A stretch of DNA of 64,000 nt from Stieleria maiorica (GCF_008035925.1 NZ_CP036264.1:6729641-6793640), one strand, 5' to 3'; positions 1 through 9,477 are shown, counted from the stretch's first letter. Notes: generated from the letters alone by a model not told the origin. Translations and numbers: made by a program.

Positions 1-213
1 GCGGCCGGTGTGCACGACTTGATGGACGAAGTGAAGATCGCCGTGGACGTCGCGCGGTCCTTGGCCGACTTCAGCATCGACGAAGAAGAAAATGCCTTCG
101 TCCGGCCCGAGACGAGCGTGACCGAAACAGGCGCCGACGATCAGGCGTCATGGGACGAACTGTTTCAACCTCCCGACACCTTCATCCGTTTCCCGGAATT
201 CGATGAAGAGTAG
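1..213 (+). CDS. C-terminal end of an unidentified protein (cut by window edge)
   Basis: The frame is open from base 1 and ends at a TAG at 211-213. The first possible start inside the window is a GTG at 10, but the frame continues upstream of it, so this is more likely the tail of a larger protein. The 70 visible residues are acidic (many D and E) with no recognisable motif. A palindromic repeat begins right at the stop codon. Function unknown. Confidence 0.5.
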   Translation, partial: AAGVHDLMDEVKIAVDVARSLADFSIDEEENAFVRPETSVTETGADDQASWDELFQPPDTFIRFPEFDEE

Positions 214-215
214 CG

Positions 216-335
216 GCGCTGGTGTTCAGGCTCTAGCCGCTCCCGCTCGCTGCTTCGGTACGACGGCCCTTCCGGGCGGTCGCTGCTCGCTGCTTCGCAG
301 CGAAAGGAATCGCCTGAAGGCTAAACACCAACGCG
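216..335. repeat. Palindromic intergenic repeat, family A, copy 1
   Basis: The ends are imperfect inverted repeats (GCTGGTGTTCAGGCT on the left, AGGCTAAACACCAACG on the right). Inside lies a second hairpin with CGACGGCCC/GGGCGGTCG. The same ends recur around 2487-2736 and, in part, near 31722-31905, where the centre is occupied by the family B element. It sits between the stop codons of two convergent genes. Confidence 0.7.
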
Positions 336-338
336 TGC

Positions 339-1406
339 TCATTGCTTTTCGAACGCGAGTGTGGCCACCACGTCGCCGTTGCTGTTTTGCAGTTGCCATC
401 GAAACGCGTCCGCGGAACTGCGTTGCAGCGCGCCGGCGAGTGTCACACCGGCCGATTCACTCAACTCCAACCGATTCGCGGTTGCTTTGTATTTCCCACG
501 TGACACCAGGTTCTTTCCGTTCTTGGTGTGAACCATCACAAAGCTCGCGTCATCGGCGAATCGAACGGCCCACGCATCGCTGACCGAGGTTTTCGCCGAC
601 CAAGTGCCGACCAACGTTGACGAGCTTTGCGACGCCGGGGTGACGTCCCGTTGTGTCGGAGAGACAGACGGTTTCATCATCACCGCAGGAACCATGGACG
701 CCGTGTCCGTTGCGGCAGTCGACAATCGCTTGGCGGCAACACGCAGTCGCTCGGGCGTGACGTCGTGATTGCTCAGTGACGATTGGTACGCCAACGTTTT
801 TCCCAACGCGACTAGTTGAACATGCGAATGGTTCTGCAACGCAACCAATAATGCCATCAACTTTTCTCCATCAACCGCTGCGCCGTCATCGAGTGCTCCG
901 ATCGACAAACCCTCGATCGGCATCACCACGTCGATGCGTCCGGCTTCCGCGTCGACGCTGAATCGCAGGTCATTGCGTTTGACCGCATCCGGTTCGGTCG
1001 GCAGCATGTCTGCCAAGTCGACTCGAAGTGATTGCGACTCGATCTCGCTCGCGACACCGGCTTCATCGAGCACGGTCGACAATGCCGCCGGCCCCAAAAT
1101 GACATCGGACGCCTTGGCCGGCAAAGCAACTTGCTGCGCTGTGCCGACCACGGTTTCGGACATCGAGATTTCGCTGAACAAATCACCATCCAAGGGAGAT
1201 CCCGCATGGACCGCCGACAACGGGAGCGTGGTGACGGCGATGCACAGCAGTACCAAGGCCATGATTCGGCAACGAAACGACCGTGCAAAAACACTCCGCC
1301 GACGCGATAAAGCATCGCCGGTGTTGGAGGCACTGGTATTAGGGTCACTGATATTAGAGCCAGCGGCACACGGAGGGTGGGCGGACTTCCAACGAAGCTC
1401 GTTCAT
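339..1406 (-). CDS. Secreted protein of unknown function
   Basis: The frame encodes 355 residues. A basic stretch (RRRSVFARSFRCR) is followed by a hydrophobic segment (MALVLLCIAVTTLPLSAVHAG), which looks like a signal peptide ending in an AHA-G site. An ATG at 1262 starts right at the hydrophobic core but would leave no basic n-region, so the longer start is kept. The last ~90 residues (from STLVGTWSAK to the end) read like a small lipocalin-like beta-barrel with alternating beta strands. The middle is mixed alpha/beta with no motif that I recognise. Convergent with the partial gene at 1-213. Confidence 0.6.
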   Translation of the reverse strand: MNELRWKSAHPPCAAGSNISDPNTSASNTGDALSRRRSVFARSFRCRIMALVLLCIAVTTLPLSAVHAGSPLDGDLFSEISMSETVVGTAQQVALPAKASDVILGPAALSTVLDEAGVASEIESQSLRVDLADMLPTEPDAVKRNDLRFSVDAEAGRIDVVMPIEGLSIGALDDGAAVDGEKLMALLVALQNHSHVQLVALGKTLAYQSSLSNHDVTPERLRVAAKRLSTAATDTASMVPAVMMKPSVSPTQRDVTPASQSSSTLVGTWSAKTSVSDAWAVRFADDASFVMVHTKNGKNLVSRGKYKATANRLELSESAGVTLAGALQRSSADAFRWQLQNSNGDVVATLAFEKQ

Positions 1407-1950
1407 GGATCGGTCACTCAGACGGTTGGGTCGGAATCAGGGTCTAAGTCACCAAGCGAAACGGGCGGCGAAATGTAAATGAAAAAACTGTCCCGCGAAC
1501 TCGAATCGGGGCAATCGCCGTCCAACGCCAGAAAAAAACAAACTTCCATTGGCATCCGCAGGGGTGATCCATCGAGCCAGAAAATTCGGGCCGAACCGGG
1601 AAAAAAGGAGTCACGTCGTCGGTGGGCAGACGCCGATCAGGAGGGTGTCGAGGAACCAGTGCGCTTGCTGTTAGAAGCCGGCGCCCTACACTTACGCGGC
1701 GTGGTCTGAAAAAGACCCCGCCCGCTTCGATCCTCTTAATTCGGCAGAGGGATCATTTTTAGGGTTCGCCTAAGTCACTCAACGGCTTGTGCAGTAGCAC
1801 GCTTAGACTTACGCGTTTCTCCCAGCGGCTCCATTTTGCCGCCGACGGGTCGAAGCAACTGCCGGCTGACAGATCGCCAGATTTGTCAGCCGGCTTTTTT
1901 CATTCCCTCGCCCCCTTCGCCGGACCTCTCGCTCGACGCGGCCCGTTCCA
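1407..1950. other. Intergenic region with two terminator-like hairpins and no convincing gene
   Basis: This 544-base stretch separates two divergent genes. A weak 76-codon frame at 1479-1709 has basic, low-complexity content and no support. A hairpin around 1731-1757 (GATCCTCT/AGAGGGATC) is followed by ATTTTTA. A stronger terminator is at 1861-1900. Two plus-strand terminators with no gene before them suggest a short non-coding transcript, but no known RNA family could be matched by eye. Confidence 0.4.
1861..1900 (+). terminator. Rho-independent terminator
   Basis: An 11-bp perfect stem GCCGGCTGACA / TGTCAGCCGGC with a 12-base loop is followed at once by TTTTTT. No protein gene on the plus strand ends just upstream, so it may end a small RNA, or serve as an attenuator-like leader for the gene at 1951. 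Confidence 0.75.
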
Positions 1951-2472
1951 ATGACTTCTTCCGCATCGGCCCCCCCAGACCCCAATCCAGCCGGCGACAT
2001 CCCACCGGACGACATCCCGCGCGTCGCGCCTACACGCCGACTCTCGTCGCGGGCGTTGTTGGCCGCGTTCGGGATGATGATCGCGGTCGGACTGAGCGTT
2101 TACGCGTTGTTCCCCGAAAGCATCGGCGGTCCGCCGCTGCCGGTCCGTGTTTCGCTCGACCGAGCCCCTCTGCCGACGACGGGGGGCAAGGTCGCCGTGC
2201 TGACCGACGTGGTCACCGTCACCAGCGAACTCGATCAGCCGATCCGGCATTTGACGATCATTCTCAATGGGCACTATGAAATCACCCAAGCCAGTCCCCT
2301 GCAGCCGGGGGGCAGTCTGACACTGCCGCAGTCGATTTTTACCGACAAACGCAGCAACCGGCGGTTCGAACCCGAGACCCAGCGGGTGACCGAAGTCCTG
2401 GTGCGAGGCCAGTTGCCGAGCAAGTCGCGGGGGGTGTCGAAATTCACCTTCGACGACAGCGGAGCGCAGTAG
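1951..2472 (+). CDS. Single-pass membrane protein of unknown function
   Basis: The 173 residues comprise a Pro/Asp-rich cytoplasmic N-terminus (~1-30), one transmembrane helix (about residues 32-53, LLAAFGMMIAVGLSVYALF) and an exported domain of ~110 residues with beta-rich character (RVSLDRAPLP, VAVLTDVVTVTSELDQ, LTIILNGHYEIT). This is typical of small planctomycete proteins with one beta-sandwich domain outside the membrane, but the family was not recognised. The ATG starts 50 bases after a strong terminator hairpin. Confidence 0.65.
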   Translation: MTSSASAPPDPNPAGDIPPDDIPRVAPTRRLSSRALLAAFGMMIAVGLSVYALFPESIGGPPLPVRVSLDRAPLPTTGGKVAVLTDVVTVTSELDQPIRHLTIILNGHYEITQASPLQPGGSLTLPQSIFTDKRSNRRFEPETQRVTEVLVRGQLPSKSRGVSKFTFDDSGAQ

Positions 2473-2507
2473 TGCAATGCGAGTGCGCGAGTGTTCAGGC
2501 TTTAGCC

Positions 2508-2642
2508 CAATACCGCTAAGTTAAGGCCGAGGGAGAAGCCTGGACGTTGGCGCGAACCGGCTGATGTCGGACGATGATCAGCCGTTTGGCGCGAGCCTAC
2601 GGGCCCTCCCCGCAGGAAACAACGCTTAACTTAGCGGTATTG
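2508..2642. mobile_element. 135-bp MITE-like palindromic element (family B), copy 1
   Basis: The terminal inverted repeats CAATACCGCTAAGTTAAG / CTTAACTTAGCGGTATTG are perfect over 18 bp. An inner hairpin pairs GGCGCGAACCGGCTGAT with ATCAGCCGTTTGGCGCG. The element is flanked on both sides by the 10-bp direct repeat GGCTTTAGCC and lies within a family A repeat. A near-identical copy of the same length is at 31744-31878. It has no coding capacity. Confidence 0.8.
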
Positions 2643-2803
2643 GGCTTTAGCCGCCCACGCTCGCTGCTTCCGGTACGACGTCCCAAGCAGCGACGGGGAA
2701 TCGCCTGAAGACTAAACAGCAACGTGCACGACCTTTTTTTCGCAATTGGCACAACAATCGCATCCACCCCATCTCTTGCCGGGGTTTGGCTTGTCTTTCG
2801 TCC

Positions 2804-2861
2804 ATTCCGGCTGATCGATTTTGCTACAGGTGTTGCAAAATGCAACACCTACAACCGGAAT
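2804..2861. promoter_or_regulatory. Nested palindrome, possible operator
   Basis: The core is a perfect inverted repeat AGGTGTTGCA-AAA-TGCAACACCT (2828-2850), enclosed by an outer pair ATTCCGG/CCGGAAT. There is no T run, so it is not a terminator. It lies about 240 bases before the start of the giant VWA gene. Either a regulator-binding site or another REP-type hairpin; the perfect short-loop core favours the former only weakly. Confidence 0.4.
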
Positions 2862-3092
2862 GAGGATCAGATGGAGTGGGCGAAAGGCGGTTTTTTTCGT
2901 AGCGAGTTGAATTGAGCGGGAATAGACTCTGCCCATAGAGATTTCTCTCGATCAACTCATCCCTTTTCCCTAGATCACCCGAAACCCGCCAGTTGCGCGT
3001 TTTTTCGAGTGGTTTGGCACCTAGCACACAGAACGGTCGTTCCGATGAAGACAGGCAGATCGCCGTTTTCAAGCACCGCGGAGAAAATTCAG

Positions 3093-6000
3093 ATGCGAGA
3101 CGTCGCACGTCAACTTCAAACTTTGATCACGCCGGGGCGTTGGTTGCGTCCCATGGTCGGCCTTGTGGCATTCACGATCCCGATGGCAGCGGTGTTGGCT
3201 CACGCAGCCGACAGCGTCACGGCCAACGACAGTGGTGCCCAGGTCCGCGTCGTCAGTTTCCCCGGCGACCAATCCAGTGCTGACGGTCCGGCGTACTTCG
3301 CCGCTTCGATCCTGCCGTCGGCCGATGACGCATTGCTGCAGGCGGTCGAGCAGCCGGCGGCCGATGTCGTCGTCGTCGTCGACACCTCGGCCAGCCAGTC
3401 GGGTGAGTTCCGTCGCGAATCATTGGCAGCGGCCACCAAGACCGTTGCATCGCTTCGGCCGCAAGATCGCGTGCGGGTGTTTGCCGCCGACGTGGACGCC
3501 GTCGCCCTGTCCGATGCACTGACTCCCGCAGCTGATCCGAGTGTCAGTTCGGCCCTGGAGGGATTGAAGCGACGTCTGCCCCTTGGCAACACGAACATGG
3601 TTTCGGTCATCGATGCGGTCCGCGGCACGCTGTTGGCCGCCCCCCGCAGCCACACGCGTTCGATCGTTTACATCGGTGACGGGGCATCGATCGACGCGAC
3701 GGGCAGTCAAACGCGGTTCGCGGCGTTGATCGACGCATTGCGAGCCGACCACATCTCGGTTCACAGCGTCGCGATCGGCCCATCCAAGAACGTCGAACTG
3801 ATGGCCATTCTGGCCAATCACACCGGCGGCGTGTTGGGGATCGTCAGCGAAGCCGACGGCAACACCGCGACGGCGATGGCCGCCCGCGTGACCGAATCGG
3901 CGGTGCGTTCACCGATCTGGATCGACGATGCAAACTTGCCCCAGGCGGTGACGATCGCTCATGGCAAACGTCTTCCGCCGCTGCGTGTCGATCGCGATTC
4001 CATCCTGCTCGGTCAAATCGCCGGCAACATCGATTCCATGCAGCTGGACCTGCGCGGGACGACGCCGACGGCCGACATCCGCGTCACCACCGATGCAACG
4101 ATCGAACACGGCAACCCCGACTTCGCCTTCCTGCCGGGGCTGGTCGACGGTGCCAAGAAAAACGCGGGGCTGACCCTGCCCACCGCCAGCAGCGTCATGC
4201 TTCGTGAAACCGCTCGTATCCTGGCGGCCAAGTCCGACGAACTGGTGCGGGCTGGGAAGCTGGCCCTGAAGCAAGGCAACAAGAAAGGCGCCAAAGCCGT
4301 CGCGGAAATGGCTCTGGAAGCCGACCCGAACAACGAAGACGCCAAGGCATTGGTGAAAGTCAGCGGCACCACGCTGATCATCCAAAACGAATCGCCGTTT
4401 GACGACCTGTTCGGCGACGACGCCCAACCGGCCGATCCGGCGCCCGCCGCGGACGATCTGTTCGGGACGGACGAACCGGCAGCCCCGGCGGCTCCCGCCG
4501 CGGACGACTTGTTCGGCGACCCCGCACCGGCGGCAGCTGCCCCGGCACCGGCAGCACCGGCGCCAGCGGCCGAAGCAGCCCCGGCGGCGGCCACCCCGGC
4601 GCCGGCCGCTCCCAGCGGCGGACGTCTGCCGATGGTTCCGCCCAGCCGCAGCATCGTCGGCGATGACGAGATTTTGGAACGCGGCGGCGATTTGCTCGAT
4701 CGCATCGAAGCCGAACGCAGCGCCGCCAACGGACGGTTGCGTGCCGAGGTCAAAGCGGCCTTGCGTGCCGCCGAACGCGCCCTGCGGTCGGATCCGACCG
4801 GTGTCTCCGGCCAACTGAAATCCGTGCTCGCCCGCGTGCAAACGCTGCCGGACATCGAACCCAAGTTGCGTCAGGATCTGGAAAGCCAGTTGCAGTCGGC
4901 GATCCAAGCGGCCAGCAGCGCCGAAGCACGGTTCGCGGCCCAGCAAGCCAACATCGTCGCACAAGACGAAGCGTCGCGTGCGACCGCCCGATTGTTGGAG
5001 GAAACCTTCCGCCGCGAGGCGACCTTGAAAACGCTTTCCCAGCAGATGAACGCGTTGATCGACGAAGGACGCTACACCGAAGCCGACGGCACGGTGTCGT
5101 TGAAATTCGCCGAGATCTCCGGTGACTCGATCACCGAGGATTCGGTGGCCGGCCGACACTTCACCGACCAACCGTTGGCGCTGCAGACCTATGACCGCGA
5201 CCGACGCTACAAGGAGATGCGCGAACGAAACTTTGTCGATGCGTTCTCGTTGGTGCTCAAGAGCAACATTCCGTTCGTCGATGAACCGCCGATCTTGTAC
5301 CCCGATGCGGACGTCTGGCAAGCGCTCAGCCGTCGTCGTCTGGAGCGTTACGGTTCGATCGAACTGGTCGGTGACAACGAAACCGAACGTAAGATCGAAG
5401 CATCGCTGTCGGACGAGACCACGCAAACGTTCATCGAAACCCCGCTCAGCGAGGCCATTCAAACGATCAGCGACACGCACGAAATTCCGATCGTGATCGA
5501 CAACCGGGCGCTCGAAGAAATCGGCCTGGACGCCGACGCCGGGGTCAACATCGACCTGAAGAATGTCACCTTGCGATCGTTCCTGCGACTGATGTTGCGC
5601 GATCTGGAACTGACCTACCTGATCAAAGACGAAGTGATGCAGATCACCACCGTCGAAGCAGCCGAAGACAACCTGGTGACCAAAGTCTATCCCGTCGGTG
5701 ACCTCGTCGTGCCGATCGTTTCGCTCGGCGGCGGCGGCATGGGCGGCGGCATGGGTGGCGGCATGGGCGGCGGCATGGGTGGCGGCATGGGCGGCGGCAT
5801 GGGCGGCGGCATGGGCGGTATGGGCGGCGGCATGGGCGGCATGGGCGGCGGTATGGGCGGCGGCATGTTCGTCGTGCCCGATAACGTCAGCTTGGATTCA
5901 AAATCGGAATCCGCCCCGGTAGCCGACGACGCCAACGCCACTCCGGCCGACACCGCCGCGGCAACGCTTTCGGCGGCCGACGAGCAATTGATCCGCCCGC

Positions 6001-7493
6001 TGAAAGTCACCCCCAAGGCAGGCCAAACGCGCAGCGAAGCATGGGAGCAGTTCTTCGCCGGGCTGACTCTGGGCGACGTGCGCGAAATCACCATCCTGGA
6101 CCAACAGATCCGTGCGACCGCGCGGCAATACTCGGTCAAAGCCGCTGCGGCGGACGAACAGGGCGATCGACAAGCGGCCGTCGAGTGGTTCAGTCATTCG
6201 CGCGACATGATCAGCGAAGCGATCCGGGCCGGGCATGTTCAACCGTGGATGTATCAAGCGTATGCGATCGCCTTGACCGCCACCGGCGCGCCGAAGGCGG
6301 AAGTCGAACGGGCGCTGTTGTCCGCGGTCGATTTCGCCGAGACCCCGGCCGACATCCTGAACGTTGCCGCGCGCCTGGAGGATTTGGGCAGTGACGCCGC
6401 CTCGCTGCGGTTGTGCAAACGGGTCGCGGAATTGGATCCGAACCGTCGCGAGACCTACGTGATGGGACTGCGATTGGCCGAACAACTCAATGACCCGGCC
6501 GCGATCGCTTGGGCCGCCAACGGAGTGCTATCGCAGGCGTGGCCGGCCGAGTTCGCGCCGGTCGTCGACAAAGCGACCCTGCTGGCACGAAGCGCCTACA
6601 CCGAACTGAAAGAGAAAGGACTGGAAGACGAAGCGGCCCGGTTCGCCAAAGCGTTGGACCAGGCCGCCGCACACGATGTCATCGTGCGGGTCTCGTGGAC
6701 CGGCGATGCCGACATCGATCTGGCCGTGGAAGAACCCGGCGGAACCGTTTGCTCGTTGGAAAACCGCTCCAGCGCCAGCGGCGGCACCTTGCTCGGTGAC
6801 TCCTATCCCGGCCAAGGCGAAGACAACACCGGAACCGTTTCGGAAACCTACATCTGCCCGCGAGGATTCAGCGGCCAATACCGTCTGCTGGTCCGCAAGG
6901 TGTGGGGCGAAGTTTCGACCGGACAAGTCACCGTTGAAATCGTCACCGATGCCAAACGACCGTCCCAGCGGTTCATTCGAAAAGAGGTTCCATTGACCGA
7001 AAAAGACGCCTTGTTCGTCTTCGAAGTCAAAGAGGGAAAACGTCAGGAAAAACTCGGCGAAGCCCAACTGGCACACCTGCGCGACGTGCAGCGTGATCTC
7101 AACGGCCAGTTGCTCGGTCAATTTGCCAACCCGGGAAGCGATTCGGCACAAGTCCTGCGGGATCTGTACCGCGACACCCAGATCTTGACCGGTGGCATCG
7201 GGGCCAATCCCTTCTTCGGCCGCAACGGCGCCGTCGGGTTCCAGCCGCAAATCACGCAGTTGCCCGAGGGGGCGTCGCTGTCGACCCTGGCGATCATTTC
7301 TGCCGACCGACGCTACGTCCGGATTTCGCCGGCACCGTTCTTCTCGCAGATCGGTGACGTCAGCACCTTTAACTTTGTCGACGGGACGTCCGGTGGCGCA
7401 GGCGGCGGTGGTGCCGGCGGCGGCTTGGGCGGTGGCGCCGGCGGTGGTCTCGGTGGCGGCGGCCTGGGCGGCGGCGGCGGTTTCGGCAACTGA
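3093..7493 (+). CDS. Giant exported VWA / secretin-N-like / DUF2135-like protein
   Basis: About 1466 residues. The ATG at 3093 was chosen because GGAGA lies 8 bases upstream and it gives a ~41-residue signal peptide (VGLVAFTIPMAAVLAHAA); in-frame starts at 3009 and 3045 are alternatives. Order of parts: von Willebrand A-like domain (~90-260, MIDAS-like DTSAS at ~97); a helical TPR-like stretch (~390-425); an Ala/Pro linker containing repeated ADDLFG boxes (~430-510); coiled-coil helices (~520-680); a secretin/TonB short N-terminal-like domain (~775-865, LSEAIQTISDTHEIPIVID); a Gly-Gly-Gly-Met repeat (~879-925); more TPR-like helices; a DUF2135-like beta domain (~1195-1300, ADIDLAVEEPGGTVC); and a Gly-rich tail. 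Probably a cell-surface or periplasmic scaffold. Function not known. Confidence 0.8.
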   Translation: MRDVARQLQTLITPGRWLRPMVGLVAFTIPMAAVLAHAADSVTANDSGAQVRVVSFPGDQSSADGPAYFAASILPSADDALLQAVEQPAADVVVVVDTSASQSGEFRRESLAAATKTVASLRPQDRVRVFAADVDAVALSDALTPAADPSVSSALEGLKRRLPLGNTNMVSVIDAVRGTLLAAPRSHTRSIVYIGDGASIDATGSQTRFAALIDALRADHISVHSVAIGPSKNVELMAILANHTGGVLGIVSEADGNTATAMAARVTESAVRSPIWIDDANLPQAVTIAHGKRLPPLRVDRDSILLGQIAGNIDSMQLDLRGTTPTADIRVTTDATIEHGNPDFAFLPGLVDGAKKNAGLTLPTASSVMLRETARILAAKSDELVRAGKLALKQGNKKGAKAVAEMALEADPNNEDAKALVKVSGTTLIIQNESPFDDLFGDDAQPADPAPAADDLFGTDEPAAPAAPAADDLFGDPAPAAAAPAPAAPAPAAEAAPAAATPAPAAPSGGRLPMVPPSRSIVGDDEILERGGDLLDRIEAERSAANGRLRAEVKAALRAAERALRSDPTGVSGQLKSVLARVQTLPDIEPKLRQDLESQLQSAIQAASSAEARFAAQQANIVAQDEASRATARLLEETFRREATLKTLSQQMNALIDEGRYTEADGTVSLKFAEISGDSITEDSVAGRHFTDQPLALQTYDRDRRYKEMRERNFVDAFSLVLKSNIPFVDEPPILYPDADVWQALSRRRLERYGSIELVGDNETERKIEASLSDETTQTFIETPLSEAIQTISDTHEIPIVIDNRALEEIGLDADAGVNIDLKNVTLRSFLRLMLRDLELTYLIKDEVMQITTVEAAEDNLVTKVYPVGDLVVPIVSLGGGGMGGGMGGGMGGGMGGGMGGGMGGGMGGMGGGMGGMGGGMGGGMFVVPDNVSLDSKSESAPVADDANATPADTAAATLSAADEQLIRPLKVTPKAGQTRSEAWEQFFAGLTLGDVREITILDQQIRATARQYSVKAAAADEQGDRQAAVEWFSHSRDMISEAIRAGHVQPWMYQAYAIALTATGAPKAEVERALLSAVDFAETPADILNVAARLEDLGSDAASLRLCKRVAELDPNRRETYVMGLRLAEQLNDPAAIAWAANGVLSQAWPAEFAPVVDKATLLARSAYTELKEKGLEDEAARFAKALDQAAAHDVIVRVSWTGDADIDLAVEEPGGTVCSLENRSSASGGTLLGDSYPGQGEDNTGTVSETYICPRGFSGQYRLLVRKVWGEVSTGQVTVEIVTDAKRPSQRFIRKEVPLTEKDALFVFEVKEGKRQEKLGEAQLAHLRDVQRDLNGQLLGQFANPGSDSAQVLRDLYRDTQILTGGIGANPFFGRNGAVGFQPQITQLPEGASLSTLAIISADRRYVRISPAPFFSQIGDVSTFNFVDGTSGGAGGGGAGGGLGGGAGGGLGGGGLGGGGGFGN

Positions 7494-7531
7494 ACCGACG
7501 ATCTCACGTCAATCGCTTTTGCTTGCAATTC

Positions 7532-7573
7532 AAAGGCGGTCATCCTACTGGGATGGCCGCCTTTCTTTTTTTC
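7532..7573 (+). terminator. Rho-independent terminator of the giant gene
   Basis: A 14-bp stem AAAGGCGGTCATCC / GGATGGCCGCCTTT (one mismatch) with a 5-base loop is followed by CTTTTTTTTCC. It lies 38 bases after the stop codon at 7493. Confidence 0.85.
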
Positions 7574-7770
7574 CGCCACCGTTGAAACCTGGCCCGCGCT
7601 CGACGGGTAGATCATTGTACGGGGGACCCTTCACACGGGGGGCGGCACGGCGTTGGATTTGGAAGACTTCGATCGGTTGTGGCGTCCCAAAGTTGTCAGG
7701 TCCCCGCCGAATTGGTAGACACTACGCTCGAATCTAACACCCCCATCTGTCACAAGGACAACAAACGATT

Positions 7771-9477
7771 ATGGGTTTCATGACACATTGTCTCCGTCCC
7801 CGGCATGCCGCGAGCGCCGTTGCGGCCGCGGCGGTTCTGGCAACCACGCTCTTGGCCGCCCCCGCGATGGCTCAAGAGCGGCTCGCGCCGGCGGCCGGAT
7901 CATCGCGTGCCACGCTCACCGACGGCACGCAACCGGTCGTCGTCGTCACGCTCGGTTCGGTCAAGAAGTTGATGGATGACGTCAGCTACCTGGCCGAAAT
8001 CACCAGCCAGCCGCAACTGGCGATGTTCCCGATGCTGGCCGCCACGTTCACCCAAGGCATGGACATGGACCAACCGATCGGGATGCTGGTTCCGTTGGTC
8101 GGCGGAGCACCACAACCGATCGTCGTGTTGCCGACTAAGGACATTCGCCCCATCCTGAAGCGTTTGGAAGCCCAGACCGGGCCGGTCGACGAATTGGATG
8201 ACGGCACGTTGGTGCTGACCGTCAACCAAAACATGTTGTATATCAAACAGAACGCGAACAACGCCGTCGCGGCACAGAATCAAGCCGCACTCGCGTTGGC
8301 CCCGGAAGACGCCGGCGATCTGTTTCAAGGCATGGGCAACAACTACAACGTCGCGATCCGTTTGCAAGTTCAACAGGTTCCCGTCGAAATCCGCAACATC
8401 CTGATCGATCAATTGCGTCAGGGATTTGAGCAGACGATGGCCCAACAACCTGACGCCGCATCGGGCCGGGAGGTGGCCGAGAACTCGATCGCACAACTGG
8501 AACGCCTTGTCCAAGAAGCCGACGAACTGAATATCGGGTTGAACATCGACAAAGCCAACAAGCAAGTCGCATTGGATCTCTCGTTCACCGCCGTCGGTGG
8601 AACTCAACTGGCCGCGGTTTACGGCGGTCAACAATCGATCCCCTCCCGGTTCGCATCGGTCATCCGCGACGACGCGGCCGCCTACCTTCACAGCGCCACG
8701 TCGATCAGCCCCGAGGCCATCACGCAAGCCAAAGATGGCATCCAAACGTCCTTGTCGATGATCAAAGGTGCCTTGGAAAACGAGGGTAACCTGACGGAGG
8801 ATCAGGTCAACGAAATCGACCAGTACATCAACCGTCTTAGCGACATCGTCACCGAATCGCTGTCCGAAGGCAAAGCGGACATGGGCGCCTTGGTGATGGC
8901 CGGCCGCGATGAGTTCAAAGCCGTGATCGGCACCTTCGTCGCCGACGGCAACAAAGTCGCGGAGTTGGCAAAGGACCTGGCGACGAAAGTCCCCGACAGC
9001 CCCGATGCCCCCAAGTTCAAATTCGACATCGGAAACTTCAGCGGTGTCACCATGCACCTGATCGAAGCCGATGTGCCGGCCAGCGAAGACGAAGTCCGCA
9101 AACTGTTCGGCGACAAGATCCAGGTCCACATCGGAACCGCCCCCAAAGCGGTCTACGTCGCGGCAGGACGTGGCAGCGAAGAACTGTTGAAGGAATTCAT
9201 CACGTCGGGAAGCAGCGATAACGGTGGCGATCGCCCGTTGGGGCAGTTCAAGATGAAACTGTTGCCGTTCATGGAACTGGCGCAGTCGGTCGAAGCCAAC
9301 GACAACGTGGCGGCGATGATCAACGCCCTGACCAATTCGGAAGACAAGGGCGAAGTCAACGTCACCACCAAATCGATTCCCAACGGCTCGGCGATGAAGC
9401 TGACCATCGGCGAAGGCCTGATCCGGTCGATCGGCGCCGCCGCCATGGCCGGTCGCCAAGCCCAGCAGCCGTTCTGA
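7771..9477 (+). CDS. Exported protein of unknown function, planctomycete type
   Basis: 568 residues. The signal peptide spans about 1-34 (AAAAVLATTLLAAPAMA, cut after AMA). The mature part alternates beta strands and amphipathic helices: VVVVTLGSVKKLMDDVSYLAEI near the N-terminus, a central charged helical region, and a repeat of similar character in the C-terminal half (GVTMHLIEADVPASEDEVRKLFG, ISIGTAPKAVYVAAG-like). This resembles the large secreted substrate-unknown families common in Pirellulaceae, but no named domain was recognised. It follows the giant gene after a terminator and so is probably transcribed separately. Confidence 0.7.
   Translation: MGFMTHCLRPRHAASAVAAAAVLATTLLAAPAMAQERLAPAAGSSRATLTDGTQPVVVVTLGSVKKLMDDVSYLAEITSQPQLAMFPMLAATFTQGMDMDQPIGMLVPLVGGAPQPIVVLPTKDIRPILKRLEAQTGPVDELDDGTLVLTVNQNMLYIKQNANNAVAAQNQAALALAPEDAGDLFQGMGNNYNVAIRLQVQQVPVEIRNILIDQLRQGFEQTMAQQPDAASGREVAENSIAQLERLVQEADELNIGLNIDKANKQVALDLSFTAVGGTQLAAVYGGQQSIPSRFASVIRDDAAAYLHSATSISPEAITQAKDGIQTSLSMIKGALENEGNLTEDQVNEIDQYINRLSDIVTESLSEGKADMGALVMAGRDEFKAVIGTFVADGNKVAELAKDLATKVPDSPDAPKFKFDIGNFSGVTMHLIEADVPASEDEVRKLFGDKIQVHIGTAPKAVYVAAGRGSEELLKEFITSGSSDNGGDRPLGQFKMKLLPFMELAQSVEANDNVAAMINALTNSEDKGEVNVTTKSIPNGSAMKLTIGEGLIRSIGAAAMAGRQAQQPF

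Larger units (their letters stand above)
2473..3092. other. Intergenic region with nested repeats and a perfect palindrome
   Basis: These 620 bases hold a family A repeat split by a family B element (2487-2736), then a long dyad at 2804-2861 upstream of the giant gene at 3093. No gene is supported. A T-rich stretch (TTTTTTTCG at ~2733) and GGCGGTTTTTTTCG at ~2886 are isolated T runs without clear stems. Confidence 0.6.

Noticed and set aside
1479-1709. 76-codon frame after the divergent intergenic start
   Set aside because: Basic low-complexity sequence, no recognisable motif, no convincing ribosome site; looks like chance.
1800-1860. Sequence TCCCAGCGGCTCCA resembling a tmRNA 3' end
   Set aside because: No T-arm GGTTCGA pairing, no matching 5' acceptor and no tag reading frame upstream.
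3909-5480. Long minus-strand frame (523 codons) antisense to the giant gene
   Set aside because: Arises from GC-rich codon structure of the real plus-strand gene, which has clear domains.
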